From: Elmis aenea
Lineage: Eukaryota > Arthropoda > Insecta > Coleoptera > Elmidae
Length of the DNA stretch: 64,000 nucleotides
Assembly: GCA_947652605.1 (NCBI GenBank)
Contig: OX393578.1
Location: forward strand, 2,480,001 to 2,544,000
Direction of reading: 5' to 3'
The position numbers and the translations under genes are program-made. The notes under the pieces are model-generated. The model made no database searches. It was given only the letters and a program-made list of their open reading frames with translations, and had not been told where the DNA came from. Below, in pieces: positions 25,565 through 38,037 of the stretch. Each line of letters starts with the position of its first letter. Within the stretch, counting starts at the first letter, position 1.

Positions 25565-27114
25565 CCCATTTTTCTAACCTGTTGTATGGGTAACTCCGTT
25601 AATATTAGAGATACAGAAACGTTTAAATTAGCAAATTTGTGCAGAATTTAAAGGGAAATCTGATGCCATTTTCAAATTTGACCTACGTCATCAACTTTTT
25701 GAAATATTTTGAAAAAACTGAAAAAGGTCGATTTTTTCAAACTTGAATAATTCCGTAACCATATGAGTTGGAACAAAAATAAAAAATGAATTTTATAGAT
25801 ATTTTTACGTAGATTTTAAATATGTTAACGAAATTTTCATAGCACTCTCGATTTCCGAGTTATAGCACAAACTTGCATTTTTTTAAATGGAAGTCATAGT
25901 TGGCTGTGGTATTATTAAAAAGGTTATTTTTTTCTCGTTTCAATGATATAAGGTTTGTTATGCTTTACTCTTGTAGTTTTTCTTTAAATAAGCAAAAATC
26001 ATTTTACATGTTCACAGCCTACTAATAGATGGGAGTTATCCCGTGTTGATGTTCTTTTTTTTTCGATGTGACATTTAAGAGTTGTCTCTTATTGTTAGTG
26101 TAGCAGTTATTAGCCAGTTACAAATTTTAAAAACAAAACCTCATAGTTTGTCAAAAAAAATGTATTGTTTGTTATACTATGTCTCTCTCTCGTGTTGATC
26201 AAAATTTTTGTTTATTATAAATTTCAAAAACAATGTTTTCTAATCAAGAAATATTATCAGGCTTTTTGGTATACCCGTATTTTTTTAAATTGGTTTCTAA
26301 TAACGAAAATAATTTCTTTCTTGGTTGGCTCTTTTCCATAAATCTTTGCAAATACATTTCACTTGAATTTTTAACTATTTCTATTACAAGCGTAGTAATA
26401 GAAAAGCATGTGGTTTTTTTCTTCATTAGAACACATTGTTTTTGAAATTTACAATAAACTCAATCAAATATTTTGACCAACACGAGAGGGAGATTTACTT
26501 ATACGTAAAACAAACAATAAATTATATTGACAAACTCTGAGGTTTTGTTTTTAAAATTTGTAACTGGCTAATAACTGCTACACTAACAATAAGAGACAAC
26601 TCTTAAATGTCACATCGAAAAAAAAGAACATCAACACGGGATAACTCCCATCTATTAGTAGGCTGTGAACATGTGAAATGAGTTTTGCTTATTTAAAGAA
26701 AAACTACAAGAGTAAAGCATAACAAACCTTATATCATTGAAACGAGAAAAAAATAACCTTTTTAATAAGACCACAGCCAACTATGACTTCCATTTAAAAA
26801 AATGCAAGTTTGTGCTATAACTCGGAAATCGAGAGTGCTATGAAAATTTCGTTAACATATTTAAAATCTACGTAAAAATATCTATAAAAGTCAATTTTTA
26901 TTTTTATTCTAACTCATATGGTTACGGAATTATTCAAGTTTAAAAAAATCGACCTTTTTCAGTTTTTTCAAAATATTTCAAAAAGTTGATGACGTAGGTC
27001 AAATTTGAAAATGGCATCAGATTTCCCTTTAAATTCTGCACAAATTTGCTAATTTAAACGTGTCTGTATCCTAATATTAACGGAGTTACCCATACAACAG
27101 GTTAGAAAAATGGG
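25565..27114. mobile_element. Foldback element: ~1.55-kb inverted repeat with ~675-bp arms
   Basis: The left arm (25,565 to about 26,236) starts CCCATTTTTCTAACCTG and the right arm (about 26,433 to 27,114) is its reverse complement, ending CAGGTTAGAAAAATGGG. The match runs through the whole arm, including GATGACGTAGGTC, CTCGGAAATCGAGAGTGC, GTAGGCTGTGAACATG and ACACGAGAG blocks, with few differences in the outer parts and more near the centre. The loop is about 195 bp and AT-rich with no domain; frames there are arm shadows. CAGGGTG occurs in direct orientation just outside both ends (25,558-25,564 and 27,115-27,121), which could be a 7-bp target duplication. If transcribed it would form a long hairpin RNA. 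Confidence 0.9.
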
Positions 27115-27129
27115 CAGGGTGTATAGGGA

Positions 27130-28540
27130 AAATTTCATTTTATATTTATAAAAGCTATTTCGTAGGCCGTTTGGGCCCAGAACTTAGTAATGTTCTTCCA
27201 CACTCTTCTCTCAATATGGCCTAGCCATTGTATCCTTCCGGCATTTATTACTTTGTCTATGGTTGCTTCCTTGAAAATTGAATAAACTTCCTCGTACGTT
27301 CTTCTTATATATCCCTCATCTGTTCTCTTCCCTCCCACTATTCTACTAATTATCTTTCTTTCCCATAATCTTGGGACTTCCTTTGCATTTTTGTTCAGTA
27401 CCCAGGTCTCACACCCATAGATCGCTGTAGGTCTTACTACTACCTTATACAAACGTAGTTCGGTGCTCCTAGATAACTATTTTGCTCTTATTAGGTTATT
27501 TAAAGCTCCTGCGCTTTTGTTGGCTGTTAGTACTGTCATGTGCTTATGTCTTTTTCTTCTTCCATTCTGTTTGTGAGAAGTGGCCCTAAGTACACAAATT
27601 CTTTTACCTCCTCAAATTCCCCTACACTAGCCTGTCTTCTATTGTTTGTTGTCCTATTCTCATTAGCTTGGTCTTATCATCGTTTATCCTTGATCCCATG
27701 GCTGCTTCTGCCATTCTGCTTGTGATCTCTCCTAGTTCTTTCAAGGTTCTTGCCAGTATAGCTACATCATCGGCTTAACTTATGAGTTGGTGAATTTTGC
27801 TTAGTATTGTTCCCTCTCTGTTCAGTCTTCCGTCTCTTATTATTTTTTCCAGAACTTAATATGAGGGCTGATTATGGGTCTCCCTGTCTGAGCCCTGTTC
27901 CTATCTCAAATTCTTCCGTTGTTTCCCCCTTGATCTGAATCCTGCTTGATGTCCCTTCCAATGTCATTTTGAGCAATCTGATCAGTTTGGCTGGTATCTT
28001 GAACTCCTTCAGCATTCGGAGCATTTTGGGTCTGTTAACCGAGTCATACGCTTTTTTGAAGTCGACGAACAGTACTGCAAGTGGGATGTTGTGCTCATAA
28101 CATGTTGTTGCTATATGTTTGGTCCGTGGTACTTCTTCCTTTTCTAAACCCTCCCTGGTATACTCCAATCTGTGGGTCAATGATTGCTTACATTCTCCTT
28201 TTTATCAGTGTTGCCATTATTTTGTATACCACGTCTAATAGTGAAATCCCTCTATAGTTATTACAGTCTGTTTCTTTGGGATAGGGATGATGGTAGCGCT
28301 TTTTCACTCTGTTGGCATTTCTTCACCTTTCCAGATGTTTGCTGTTAGTTCATTTATTCTATATTTCATTTCTTCTTCCGCATATTTGATATTCTCTACT
28401 CTTATTCCGTTCTTTCCTGGGCTTTTGCTATTTTTCAATTTTGTTATGATTTCTTCTATTTCTTGTCTTGTTGGGTTCTTTTCTATTATTATATCTTTTC
28501 TCTATTCTCTATTGCTATCGTTTATATTTGTAATAAATTT
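27130..28540 (-). pseudogene. Decayed non-LTR retrotransposon reverse transcriptase (minus)
   Basis: Reading on the minus strand from 28.2 kb downward: ATTCYEHNIPLAVLFVDFKK with AYDSVNR (about 28,040-28,100), TGLRQGDP (about 27,880), then an interrupted catalytic region near 27,770 (YADD-like, with a stop), and finally AIYGCETWVLNKNAKE, WERKIISRIVGGKR and GRIQWLGHIERR (27,200-27,420). These are ordered non-LTR ORF2 motifs. The frame is broken repeatedly. It abuts the foldback element with only a few bases between them. Confidence 0.9.
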
Positions 28541-29279
28541 ATAAACAATTAATGATAGTTTTGAGCACATTAATGTTAAAAAAACAGAGATAAATTTTGG
28601 ACAAAGAATTCAGTAATTGATAATTTTAATGTGTTGGTCAATGTGTTAACCTAAAGATTGCAAAAGACTGCTAGTAGATAAAAAAGTTATAAGTGCATTT
28701 TTTAAATACCAGCTTTTTACCAAGCTCTACAAAAATTCGCTATTGTTCTTAAGTACAATAGTGCACATGAAAGCTGTTTTGTGAAAACTTTTCTACTAAA
28801 GAACTGAATATATTCATCGGATCCAGCTTGGATTAATCAAACAATAGCCATATCGTTAGCGCTTTTCAATGGCGTGTATTTTTATTTTGCTACCATTTCC
28901 AACTGATAGCTACATTTCATTTTGCGCAAAAGTGTATATTCACTCATAAAAAAACGTTACGAGATATAAACATGTTGTCTGTGGGAATTTTTTTGGAAAT
29001 TACTATGCAAAAAGCTTATCAAAAACGACATTTTTGATATATATCGTTCACGTGCACCTATATCTATCAAAATTTCGAATATTTTCACGTTTACAATACG
29101 CTTTTGAAGTATATGACGAGAATAAAAATCGAAAAACGATAACGGTGCTATCGGAATATCGCCCTAACGAAAAGACGTCAAGTCGGTTTGGATATTTCAA
29201 ACAGACATAGAAATGAAAAAGCTGGAAATGATGAGACACGGTGGATAATTCTATAGATAGTTGTGCGCAAATTCTGTGC
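28541..29279. other. AT-rich intergenic, nothing recognised
   Basis: No supported feature. Confidence 0.35.
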
Positions 29280-29299
29280 AGAATTTTTGATAACGTTTC

Positions 29300-29770
29300 A
29301 ATTAAAGTTCTAAAGTGTTGTTGTAAAAATTTGGAAAATTGTGCTTTTGGCCTTATTGTTTGTGAAAATGTTAAACAGTGTCTACTCAATGCATAACGAC
29401 TACAAAGTTGTTCAGAAACCGATTAAAAATAATTTTACTGGAGATCAAAGTTTTTAAAAATTTACCAAGTGTACATTCTTGGAACTATTGTTGTAAAAAT
29501 TTGGAAAATTGTGCATTTGGCTTTATTGTTTGTGAAAATGTTAAACAATGTCTACTCAATGCATAACGACTACAAAGTTGTTCAGAAACCGCCTGAACAT
29601 ATTTTTTACAAAAGTTTTTCAAAATTTGCCAAACCTATACCCCTGGAACTATCGTTATAACAATTTTGAAAATTGTGCATTTAGCTTCATAATTTGTTAA
29701 AATGTTGAACAGTGTCTACTCAATACAGGACAACTACAAATTTATTTAGAAATCGCTTAACAATATGTTT
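29300..29770 (+). repeat. Tandem repeat, period ~168 bp, about 2.8 copies
   Basis: Units start with TTGTTGTAAAAATTTGGAAAATTGTGC at about 29,318 and 29,487, with a diverged third at about 29,650. Each continues GTTAAACARTGTCTACTCAATGCATAAC, CTACAAAGTTGTTCAGAAACC and a T-rich stretch. The first two are nearly identical; the third is more diverged. Frames across the unit are chance. A single copy lies at 1010-1160. The unit length is in the range of insect satellite monomers. Confidence 0.85.
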
Positions 29771-32548
29771 TACTGCTCATTAAAATTGTTAAAGGGATTA
29801 TGTTTCTGGAAAAACTTTGGAATTAGTGTGAAGTTGTCAAAGAAACTTATGGTGAAAACTAAATTTTCATTTTCAGGACTAGGTACATTACTTATCAATC
29901 TTCCTTTGTGCAACATTTAAATTTTTCTCCTTTCGTATCGACCGACAACGTTTGTCTCAAAGTGTTGTTACATCGGGCACACTACACACCAAATTGCTTT
30001 ATCTTTCAGCATTTAGTAACGTTACGGTAATTAAATTCTTGGAACCGCTCTGCTTGTTTGTCAAGCTAAATCGAAAGGGCCACGTTGTCTGTAAAATTAT
30101 CCCGGGATAGCGCACTCGAACATTTCATATCAATTTTATTTTATTACCAATAAAATGTACTTCAAATCCCATAAAAATTTATTTTATTGACAATTCTAGA
30201 TCGTTTATACCCCATGTCTCGACCAGCTTTTACTCGAAAGCCGGTTAAATTACAAAAAATAAACTTGTTATCCTCACGTTCTGAACAAGCGCAAGTAGAT
30301 TAAAAGTTACACCCTGAAGTTTTACGTTGAAGATAATACAAAAGCGGAGATAATCTTCAAGGCTCTCTGATTACTTCACTTTTAATAATTTTAAGACGTC
30401 TTTTCGCGGCAAAGCTTTCTTGATATTAAATATACATAGGTACAACACCGGAGAAAAACCTGAAAGATCGAATCTTTCTCTTTGTCCATACCAACAATAT
30501 TATTTTCTCGGCGCCAGTGAACTCCTACAATTTTAAAGTATTTAAAAAATACCATACAAATTAAATTTAAAAGACTTTCTATTTTGCTCCAATTTTAAAA
30601 ATTTTGTGTTAAATAAACAACGGGATAATAGCAACTTCAGAAAACAGAATACGAATCAAACAATAAAAAAATCATAAATGATCAAAATGCAAAATATATT
30701 AACCTCTTATAACTTTCTTGCATGTTACTGGATTTGAATCATTTTTGGCTTTAACTCTGACCAAAATAATAACCTACTACTAACAATACAACAAAAAATG
30801 TTCCTTTAAAGTTCTAAAATTATTGTGAAGAAATTTTAATATCACCAGAAATTCGAACAATATCAGAATCGAATTGTTTTAAGCCAATTTTATCTTGAAA
30901 AAAGATTAAAATTTTGTACAATAGAGAACTAAAATCATTTATATATACGACATTAATTAAAAAACAACACAGGAGATTCGGTTCTTAAACAAAATGTTTT
31001 GGTTTAGCTTTAGGTAATTTAAATTTCAAAAAGACTGAGCGATTACAAAGAAAGAAAATTCCTGCTTGTTTAAACACGTTGTACAACAAATACTACTTCA
31101 ATAGACTCTTCAGTAATTCCAGGATTAATAATTAACCCCACAGTAGCGCATTGTTAATAACAATACATTGTTTACGTGTAGCGTATAATCAGAATACCGA
31201 TCAGTTTTTCGCTGTAATTCTGCGCCAATTACTATCTGAATTTTCGATGCCCAGTGGTACGAGAGTTAATACAACCAACTACAGAAGATAATTCAGATGA
31301 ATCAACCGTTGAAGTCCTAATAGCAACCTCCAATTGATTGTTTGATGGCGAATTAATTCATGTTCGAAACACGACCTCAAAAAGTTTTTAAACAAATTAA
31401 ACTGTGATTGTTTTTGATGATTAGAAGCAGAAATGTTTACAAAGTTGTAAACTTATAAACAAATAAATGATAATTGAAATTACGTTAACGAAAACAGTTG
31501 ATTTTCGCGGAAAATCCTAGGAAAATCCCAGGAAAAACAGTCAATAAATTTCGTGATTTAAAACCTTTGAAAACTAAGTATGGACCGAACTTTCCTCCGG
31601 GAATTAACAACAACTTCTCTGCCTTCACTTGGACGCATTTTAATAGCGGATTAAAAATATTTACCTGGTGGTAACCGAGAAAAATTAACGGTCAAAAAAG
31701 GGAATTTTCACCAGCGCTAATAATTTATTTTGTTTGTTTACATAAACCTTGACGATCTACAGAGCTAGACAACGTAATTAATTACTAATCAATAAAAATA
31801 ACACCACGTATTAAAAAATAAGACACAACAAAACTATTTTAAACAAAATTTGAGGTTTAATTTAAGTAAGACCAAGAAAAGATAACGCTTATTGTTACTA
31901 ATAAATATTGCCGTTATTTAAAGAACATTATTGAATTACATCACTCATTCACTTAACCAAGGCAATAGCTCTTATAAACTCATCTTGTCAAGTAAACAGA
32001 ATATATAGCTAATAATATATTTAAATTAGAACATATTCTTATTCCAACAATACACGTAGCAAGGTCATGAAAAAATAAACACTTAGTACTTAACTATGTA
32101 AAATAAAATGGTTCAAATTCCTTAAATGTTGTATAGCACAATGCATAATTTAATAAAAAATAATTCTGTGTATATTTTTTTTTATTATCAAAGCTGTTAT
32201 TAATAAATGCTCGAATTGTTAAATTGATACATTAATTAATATGCAAGAAAGTTTATTTAAGAGTCACTTATCTTTTCTAGAATTGTTAAAACAGTTTCAG
32301 AATCCTCTATTCTCATCTTATTTTAAATAAGATTCTACTGGAGAATATATGACTCTTGAAATTTTCTAGCATTTCTGGAAGAGGAGCTTCATAAAATAAG
32401 ATGATTGTTAATTAAAATTGTTTATGATAAAGTTATTAACAGGATTATGTATAAATAAAGCCCAAAAATTTGAAGGTTGTTGAATCGAAATTATTCTTAA
32501 AGCAAACCAGCTGTAAACTTTAAACCCAGAAAACTATCCCCTAAAACA
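29771..32548. other. AT-rich intergenic, nothing recognised
   Basis: No supported feature in this 2.8-kb stretch. Confidence 0.4.
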
Positions 32549-32743
32549 ATGTTTGCCAGTATCTTAAGGTTTCTAAGTATCTCGAAAATTCCTCTGTTAC
32601 GAAGTGTCACTCCCGGTTACCAATCACTAGAGACACAACCTATCAAGATATTAACAGACAACACAGTTGGCAGTTCATACAAAAGAAACCAACCCAAAAA
32701 GAAGCGAGAAAGGAAGATTCTACGACAGTGGAAAAACTTTTAA
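32549..32743 (+). CDS. Candidate 64-aa protein with mitochondrial-type N-terminus
   Basis: A short frame starts in a good insect context (AAACAATG). Its first 26 residues (MFASILRFLSISKIPLLRSV...) have no acidic residue, contain arginines, lysines and serines spaced among hydrophobics, and look like a mitochondrial presequence. The C-terminus is strongly basic (KRNQPKKKRERKILRQWKNF). Such a layout would suit a tiny mitochondrial ribosomal or assembly protein, but I do not recognise a family. It stands alone in a gene-poor region without a visible promoter, so it may be chance or an intronless retrocopy. Confidence 0.25.
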   Translation: MFASILRFLSISKIPLLRSVTPGYQSLETQPIKILTDNTVGSSYKRNQPKKKRERKILRQWKNF

Positions 32744-34612
32744 ATTGATTTAGGTCACCAACTTGCTACCCCTTATTCTAACTAATCAATTTGAACTAAC
32801 CTCGATCGAAAAACAGGTAAATACGCACATAGCGAAAAATTATGGCGCTAATACATAACTTATTACCATAAATTAGAAATTAAGTGTTTCTTTAATAAAT
32901 TAAATGAATAAATACGTTTCTTAAATCGTAGTTCTTTCAGTGGCACGAAAATAAATATATCTTATCAAGCCTATTTTATCTACGCGGAATGGCATTTTAA
33001 CTAATGCTTTTCTAAAATTAAACTAGTGACAAAACCTATTTTAAATTTTGCCTAATCGATCGGCCCACTTCCGTACCGTTTGGTCTATAAATTACTCTTT
33101 CTATTACCGTAAAGTGCAAGGTTTTCGCTATGTTGTACTTAAAAACTACAGTAGACCCTCGATAAAGCGGAATAATTTTGACCATGACCGGATCATTTCG
33201 AAATTGCCAATAAATTCAAGACACAGCTATCGAAATACTAATATTATGTTTGTTGATAGTGCGTAGTCACGTTGTTTTAGTACTTTTTCCTGCAATTTCG
33301 TTAATTATTCGAGGTACTTGAATTTATTTTTCCACCAACCAATCCGGTTAATTGAGAGTTTGCTGTAATTTTGTACGAAATGGGACTAAAAAACGCCAGT
33401 AATTTAATACATTTTTGCTAGACTGCGTTTAAAGTAAACCATGAAACAGCACAGTTACAAAATATCTAATAAAAAGATCTTCCGAGGCTTATATGTATAA
33501 TAATACGAAGGTGCTTAACTGTCGAAATTCATCTGATGGTGAGGGTGAATGCGACAGTCTGCAATTCTACAACCACCCCAGTTGAAAAAACGTCTTCAAA
33601 ATTATGCAGCTTCATTAAAGAAACGAGTAAATCTCTCAGAAGTTACCGAAGCCTGCTAGTATTCAACAGCAAAAACGCGTTCATTTTATTTGCATTCGTA
33701 AAGTATTTTGAAAACTGTAAATTTCCACAAACATTTAACGTTTTATTGGTAAGTTCAGTAACAAATAATTTGTAGGGGCAGGAATAACAGCTATTTTCGT
33801 GTTTTAATTCGATACCTTTGTGCGAAAAAATGACGAAACTGCTAATGAATATCGCCACAAAAGAACAAGGCGGTACATATCGATCTTCGTGATAATTGAT
33901 ACACCTACCTACAGGCATACATCCGACAGCTTTTAGGTGCAAAAGTAATCAATACATTATAAAAAGGTTATACAAGTTTTTGGGCATAGCTAGCCAACCC
34001 TTTAGGCTACTTAATTTCTTATCAGTTACACAACAGTTACGATTATTAAGTAATTGCTTATCAATACGCCATCAGGAACAACTTACAAGGCACATATTTA
34101 AACGAATCACATTAAACGGCTTAAACTTAACGCTATTTGCAATTTTCGGTGTAGCTAATTACTCGGCTTTCTTTGTAACGACCGTGTTTTGCAACGGTGA
34201 AACTAATAACTCTATAAGGTTGTTGTTCTATTCAATTACTTCCATAAAAGAAACATTTTTGAATGACTAACGTTCGTATCAACAATTATAAATAATATAT
34301 TCGTCGCTTTGTTGAAGATAATTTGCTGGCTTTATTGCAGAGTTATTGTTGAAGCCCTTGTCCCACCCTGTTTTGGAAATTCCACGGTTTTGTTCCTTGT
34401 AAAGGTCGCTTAGCTCGTAATCGTCTTAACAATAGTTAACATCTTCGCGTTAAAGGTACAAATGAGTTACTCAACGGTTAAAATAGTTGTTTTCGTATGC
34501 AATTTTAATGAAATCGATAAATTCTTCGAGGCTTGCCGATAGCATATGAGTTGTGCGAGGTAGATATGCGTCGTAAAAGAATTTTTGACTGTTCTGGAGC
34601 GTGTTAACGCGA
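32744..34612. other. AT-rich intergenic, nothing recognised
   Basis: Contains a 124-codon plus frame (33,896-34,270) with no domain and no coding bias that I can see; left uncalled. Confidence 0.35.
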
Positions 34613-34915
34613 CTTCGGATGTTACATAACATCCGGTAACCGGTGGGGTATGCGACCTGGGGGTGTTACCACCGGGTTTGCGGTGGTTGAGAACTTACTG
34701 GTTGTGGAAGTGATGCACATATCCTCCGGGTCCTGACACCCGGCGATGGAGGCTCCTGACAGACATAGGTCCGGGCTGACTAGCATCGCCCCGCGGTCAC
34801 CGCTGGCTCACTCCCGGACATAACGCGGGGGTTCCTCCTACGACCCCGGTGCGCCGCTGACTGCCTCCTATGAAGCAACCAACCGCGTCCCCGCGCATGC
34901 CCGCCCACACTATCA
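34613..34915. other. GC-rich island of unknown origin
   Basis: About 300 bp of GC-rich, CpG-containing sequence (for example GGTTTGCGGTGGTTGAG, CCGCGGTCACCGCTGG, CGCGCATGCCCGCCCACAC) in otherwise AT-rich DNA. No long frame crosses it. It resembles the untranslated leader of some non-LTR elements. A CpG promoter is possible, but no gene is visible on either side. Confidence 0.45.
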
Positions 34916-35330
34916 TGTGGCTAAAGCATTTTTATTCAACCAACATCCTTATCAGATAACGTCCTTTATTTTCGAAGTGTCGATTTTTTGCATGCTAATA
35001 AAGGCATTCGCTCATTTCAGCTTTTATTGCTATTTTGTCGCGTTACTTTTGATTTCTCGTGTTTTACAAGCTATGATTGATAGATTGTGCGACTTGATTG
35101 TTTAAATCACGGAATCGCGAGGAAATGTATGATTATACAGCGAATCGGAGCTTGATTGTTGCATATTTTCAGCGTTTCTGTCCTTAATTTTGCATGAGCA
35201 TGGATAATAACGTACAAAATGTGCTATGAACGTAACTGAATATTTACACGACAGGATTTTTCAACCATCAATTAAACTCACAATAATTAAGCCATAAAAA
35301 AGTTACTCTACTGAAAATCGTATAATTGAA
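34916..35330. other. AT-rich intergenic, nothing recognised
   Basis: No supported feature. Confidence 0.35.
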
Positions 35331-35475
35331 TATACAGGGTGTTTCTTAAATATTGCGAAAAATTTCTTATCGAAAATTAAGGAGGGTTTTTCAAGTAATT
35401 TTTTTTTCCTTAGACGTCTCCTTTCGGTGTTACACCCCCCTAAAGGCGAGAGATAAAATTAGGTTTTTATTTTGG
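35331..35475 (+). repeat. Copy 2 of the TACAGGGTGTTTCTTAAATATTG repeat
   Basis: Same end and same internal blocks (AGACGTCTCCTTTCGGTGTTACACCCCCC, ATTAGGTTTTTATTT) as the minus-strand copy at 23,243-23,402. Confidence 0.75.
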
Positions 35476-36068
35476 TAATTGGATTAGTTTTATCAAAAGG
35501 CATAATTATAAAAATAGTTCTTTTGAAAAAATAGTCGGCATTGCTGAGTTAATAATGTTTTTCACGTACGAATTTTACTCCCCATGTTATTATTTAAAGG
35601 GTTTTAGGCGTTTAGTTTACAACAATGTTTGATAAATAATTGCCATACTTAATATCAATTGGCATATTTACTATCGCTTACAATTAAATAAAGTACTTTT
35701 TGTTTTAATAGAATTAGTTTTAGTTCAATTTATTATTGCCTAAATTAAAACTGTATATTACAAAAATAGTAATATGTATTTTACACTTCCCGGATACTTT
35801 TAGCCATTGGCATGTTTTTTTATTTGAAAAATTGATTACAATTATTAAAGGGCGAAGCGAAACAATTGCTGATTAAAGTTTAGAGGAAAAAAACTTCAGC
35901 GGAGGCCAATTGACAAGGGCCCACTGAAAGTTTTAATTACCCCCCTAAGATGGAGGGCTGGATCCGCCTTTGGCATGTTTAGCTAATGTATCTCAAAATG
36001 TGGTATAAATTTCAGAAAAATAAAACCACTCGTTTTTGCGTGCACGCATTTATAATAATAATAAAATC
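35476..36068. other. AT-rich intergenic, nothing recognised
   Basis: No supported feature. Confidence 0.35.
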
Positions 36069-36543
36069 TAAAATCGTGTAAGCTGCGACCTCTGTTGGTG
36101 ACATTTTCTACTTATATTTTGTACCAGGAGCACATAAAGGAGGTGACAAGAAAGCTACGACATATGCGACTGTTACAACCAATTGTTAAAAAGAGACAAA
36201 CAGCGTCTTGAATTTCTAGACTAGATATAAGTATCGACGTCTGACAGAAAATCTATCTCCTTCTAATTCATCAACAATGTAGCGTACATTTGATGTCCGT
36301 ATTTAAGCATGTTTACATTCGTTCAACCATAACAGCTGATCTTAAATGATTTTAAAAAGTTAAATTTTAGCCTTAATAACGTCATTCAGAGTAAAATAAG
36401 AAGTATGTGCCTCATAAATTTAAATATTCTTTCAATAAATGCAAAATTCATGACATACATTAAGAAAAGTTTAGCATTACAAAACACGCGGTAATTTCAA
36501 AAATTAAAAACTACTTATAACTTATCTCAAACCTTGGACTATT
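36069..36543 (+). repeat. ~475-bp direct repeat, copy 1
   Basis: From AAAATCGTGTA through GACCTCTGTTGGTGACATTTTC, GAGCACATAAAGGAGGTGAC, GTATCGACGTCTGACAG and AACATAACAGCTGATC-type blocks to TCAAACCTTGGACTAT, this matches 37,297-37,774 with only scattered substitutions. The copies are 1.23 kb apart in the same orientation. Confidence 0.9.
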
Positions 36544-36562
36544 TTTTAAATAACAATTATTT

Positions 36563-36676
36563 ATAATACAATCTTGGTTTCCGGGTTTGGAACCGCGTCT
36601 TCTATATTTAGAAGTAGTTAACTACTTCTAAATATAGAAGACGCGGTTCCAAACCCGGAAACCAAGATTGTATTAT
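36563..36676. repeat. Perfect 114-bp palindrome with no spacer
   Basis: Symmetric about the point between 36,619 and 36,620 (centre GTTAAC). Each 57-bp arm carries the GC-richer block GGTTTCCGGGTTTGGAACCG or its complement, and I see no mismatch. The palindrome is flanked by direct copies of AAATAACAATTATTTA (left about 36,547-36,562, right about 36,706-36,721), so the palindrome plus about 30 bp (GGATAACGGCCGCGAAAGCC...) looks inserted with a target duplication of about 15 bp. Confidence 0.9.
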
Positions 36677-37296
36677 GGATAACGGCCGCGAAAGCCTCAA
36701 GAATAAAATAACAATTATTTAACCTCAGTTGGTTGAAATAATGATTAACAAGTTTTTAATAAAACGTGTGAATGGAATGTCATGTCATTTTTTTAAATTT
36801 ACAATATTTTGGCTACAGTCTTTGGGAAAAATTTTGAAGCTGTCTCCATATTATCTAAACATTTTAAAGACATCCTAAACAATGCGTTTCCAGCTAAAAT
36901 TTGCTTAAAAAGGTCTAAAACAGTTCTTCAAAGTTACATTAAAGTAATTTTCAGTTAATGAATTAATTTTAAAAAATATACATCTACTAAAACAGAAATT
37001 TAAGAGGTACAAAATATTTATTTTGACTTCACAACATTAATGCTATAAGGTAATAAAGAATACGTTTGATAAATTTATTCCTAATGTTGGAAAATTCAGG
37101 TTTTATTACGAAAAAAGTATGAAGGGTGTTCAAAAAAAGATCAAACTAAAACCTTCATATACGTTTGCTAGAATATTTTTGAACTTTGACACTTAGTATA
37201 ATTCTAATAGGAGAAACGAAATTTTATGTGTCAAGGGTTAAGTTAAATTATTTTTTGGAAGGTGTAATGTGGCCCGCAAGCTATACATTATAAATA

Positions 37297-37774
37297 CTAA
37301 AATCGTGTAGGTCGAGACCTCTGTTGGTGACATTTTCTACTTATATATTGTACCAGGAGCACATAAAGGAGGTGACGAGAAAGCTACGACATATGCGACT
37401 GTTACAACCAAGTGTTAAAAAGAGACAAACAACGTCTTGAATTTCTAGACTAGATATAAGTATCGACGTCTGACAGAAAATCTATCTCCTTCTAACTCAT
37501 CAACAATGTAGCGTACATTTGATGTCCGTATTTTAAGCATGTTTACATTCGTTCAACCATAACAGCTGATCTTAAATGATATTAAAAAGTTAAATTTTAG
37601 CCTTAATAACGTCATTCAGGGTAAAATAAGAAGTACGTGCCTCATAAATTTAAATATTCTTTCAATAAATGCAAAATTCATGACATTATATTAAGAAAAG
37701 TTTAGCATTACAAAACACGCGGTAATTTCAAAAATTAAAAACTACTTATATTTTTTCTCAAACCTTGGACTATA
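37297..37774 (+). repeat. ~475-bp direct repeat, copy 2
   Basis: Near-identical to 36,069-36,543. Small indels distinguish them (for example TATTTTTTCTC versus TAACTTATCTC near the end). A truncated, more diverged third copy is at 40,509-40,669. Confidence 0.9.
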
Positions 37775-38037
37775 TCTATATAAAAAACATAAAATTTTAC
37801 TAGCTCTGATATTGTTGTAGAATATTAAATTGTGTAAAAATTTTTATTCTATAAATCTGTATATTATCCGTATTTAATGACAAATTCATTTTTTAAAAAC
37901 TAAAGAGTGGTTTAGAATCATGCATGCAATGTGTTCCAAAAGAAGTGGTTATAAATAACGTAGTTTTCAATATTTATTGGGACTTGCAAGTGTTGTCACA
38001 GTTTTAAAATTTAAAAAAGTTTACTTTTTTTGTTTCA

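Noticed and set aside
26233..26445. 70-codon hydrophobic frame in the centre of the foldback element, with an opposite-strand twin
   Set aside because: AT-rich loop sequence read on both strands; no domain, no start context, no homology that I recognise.
36570..36670. tRNA gene or tRNA-derived SINE in the palindrome
   Set aside because: A B-box-like GGTTCCAAACCC is present, but there is no A box or cloverleaf in either arm.
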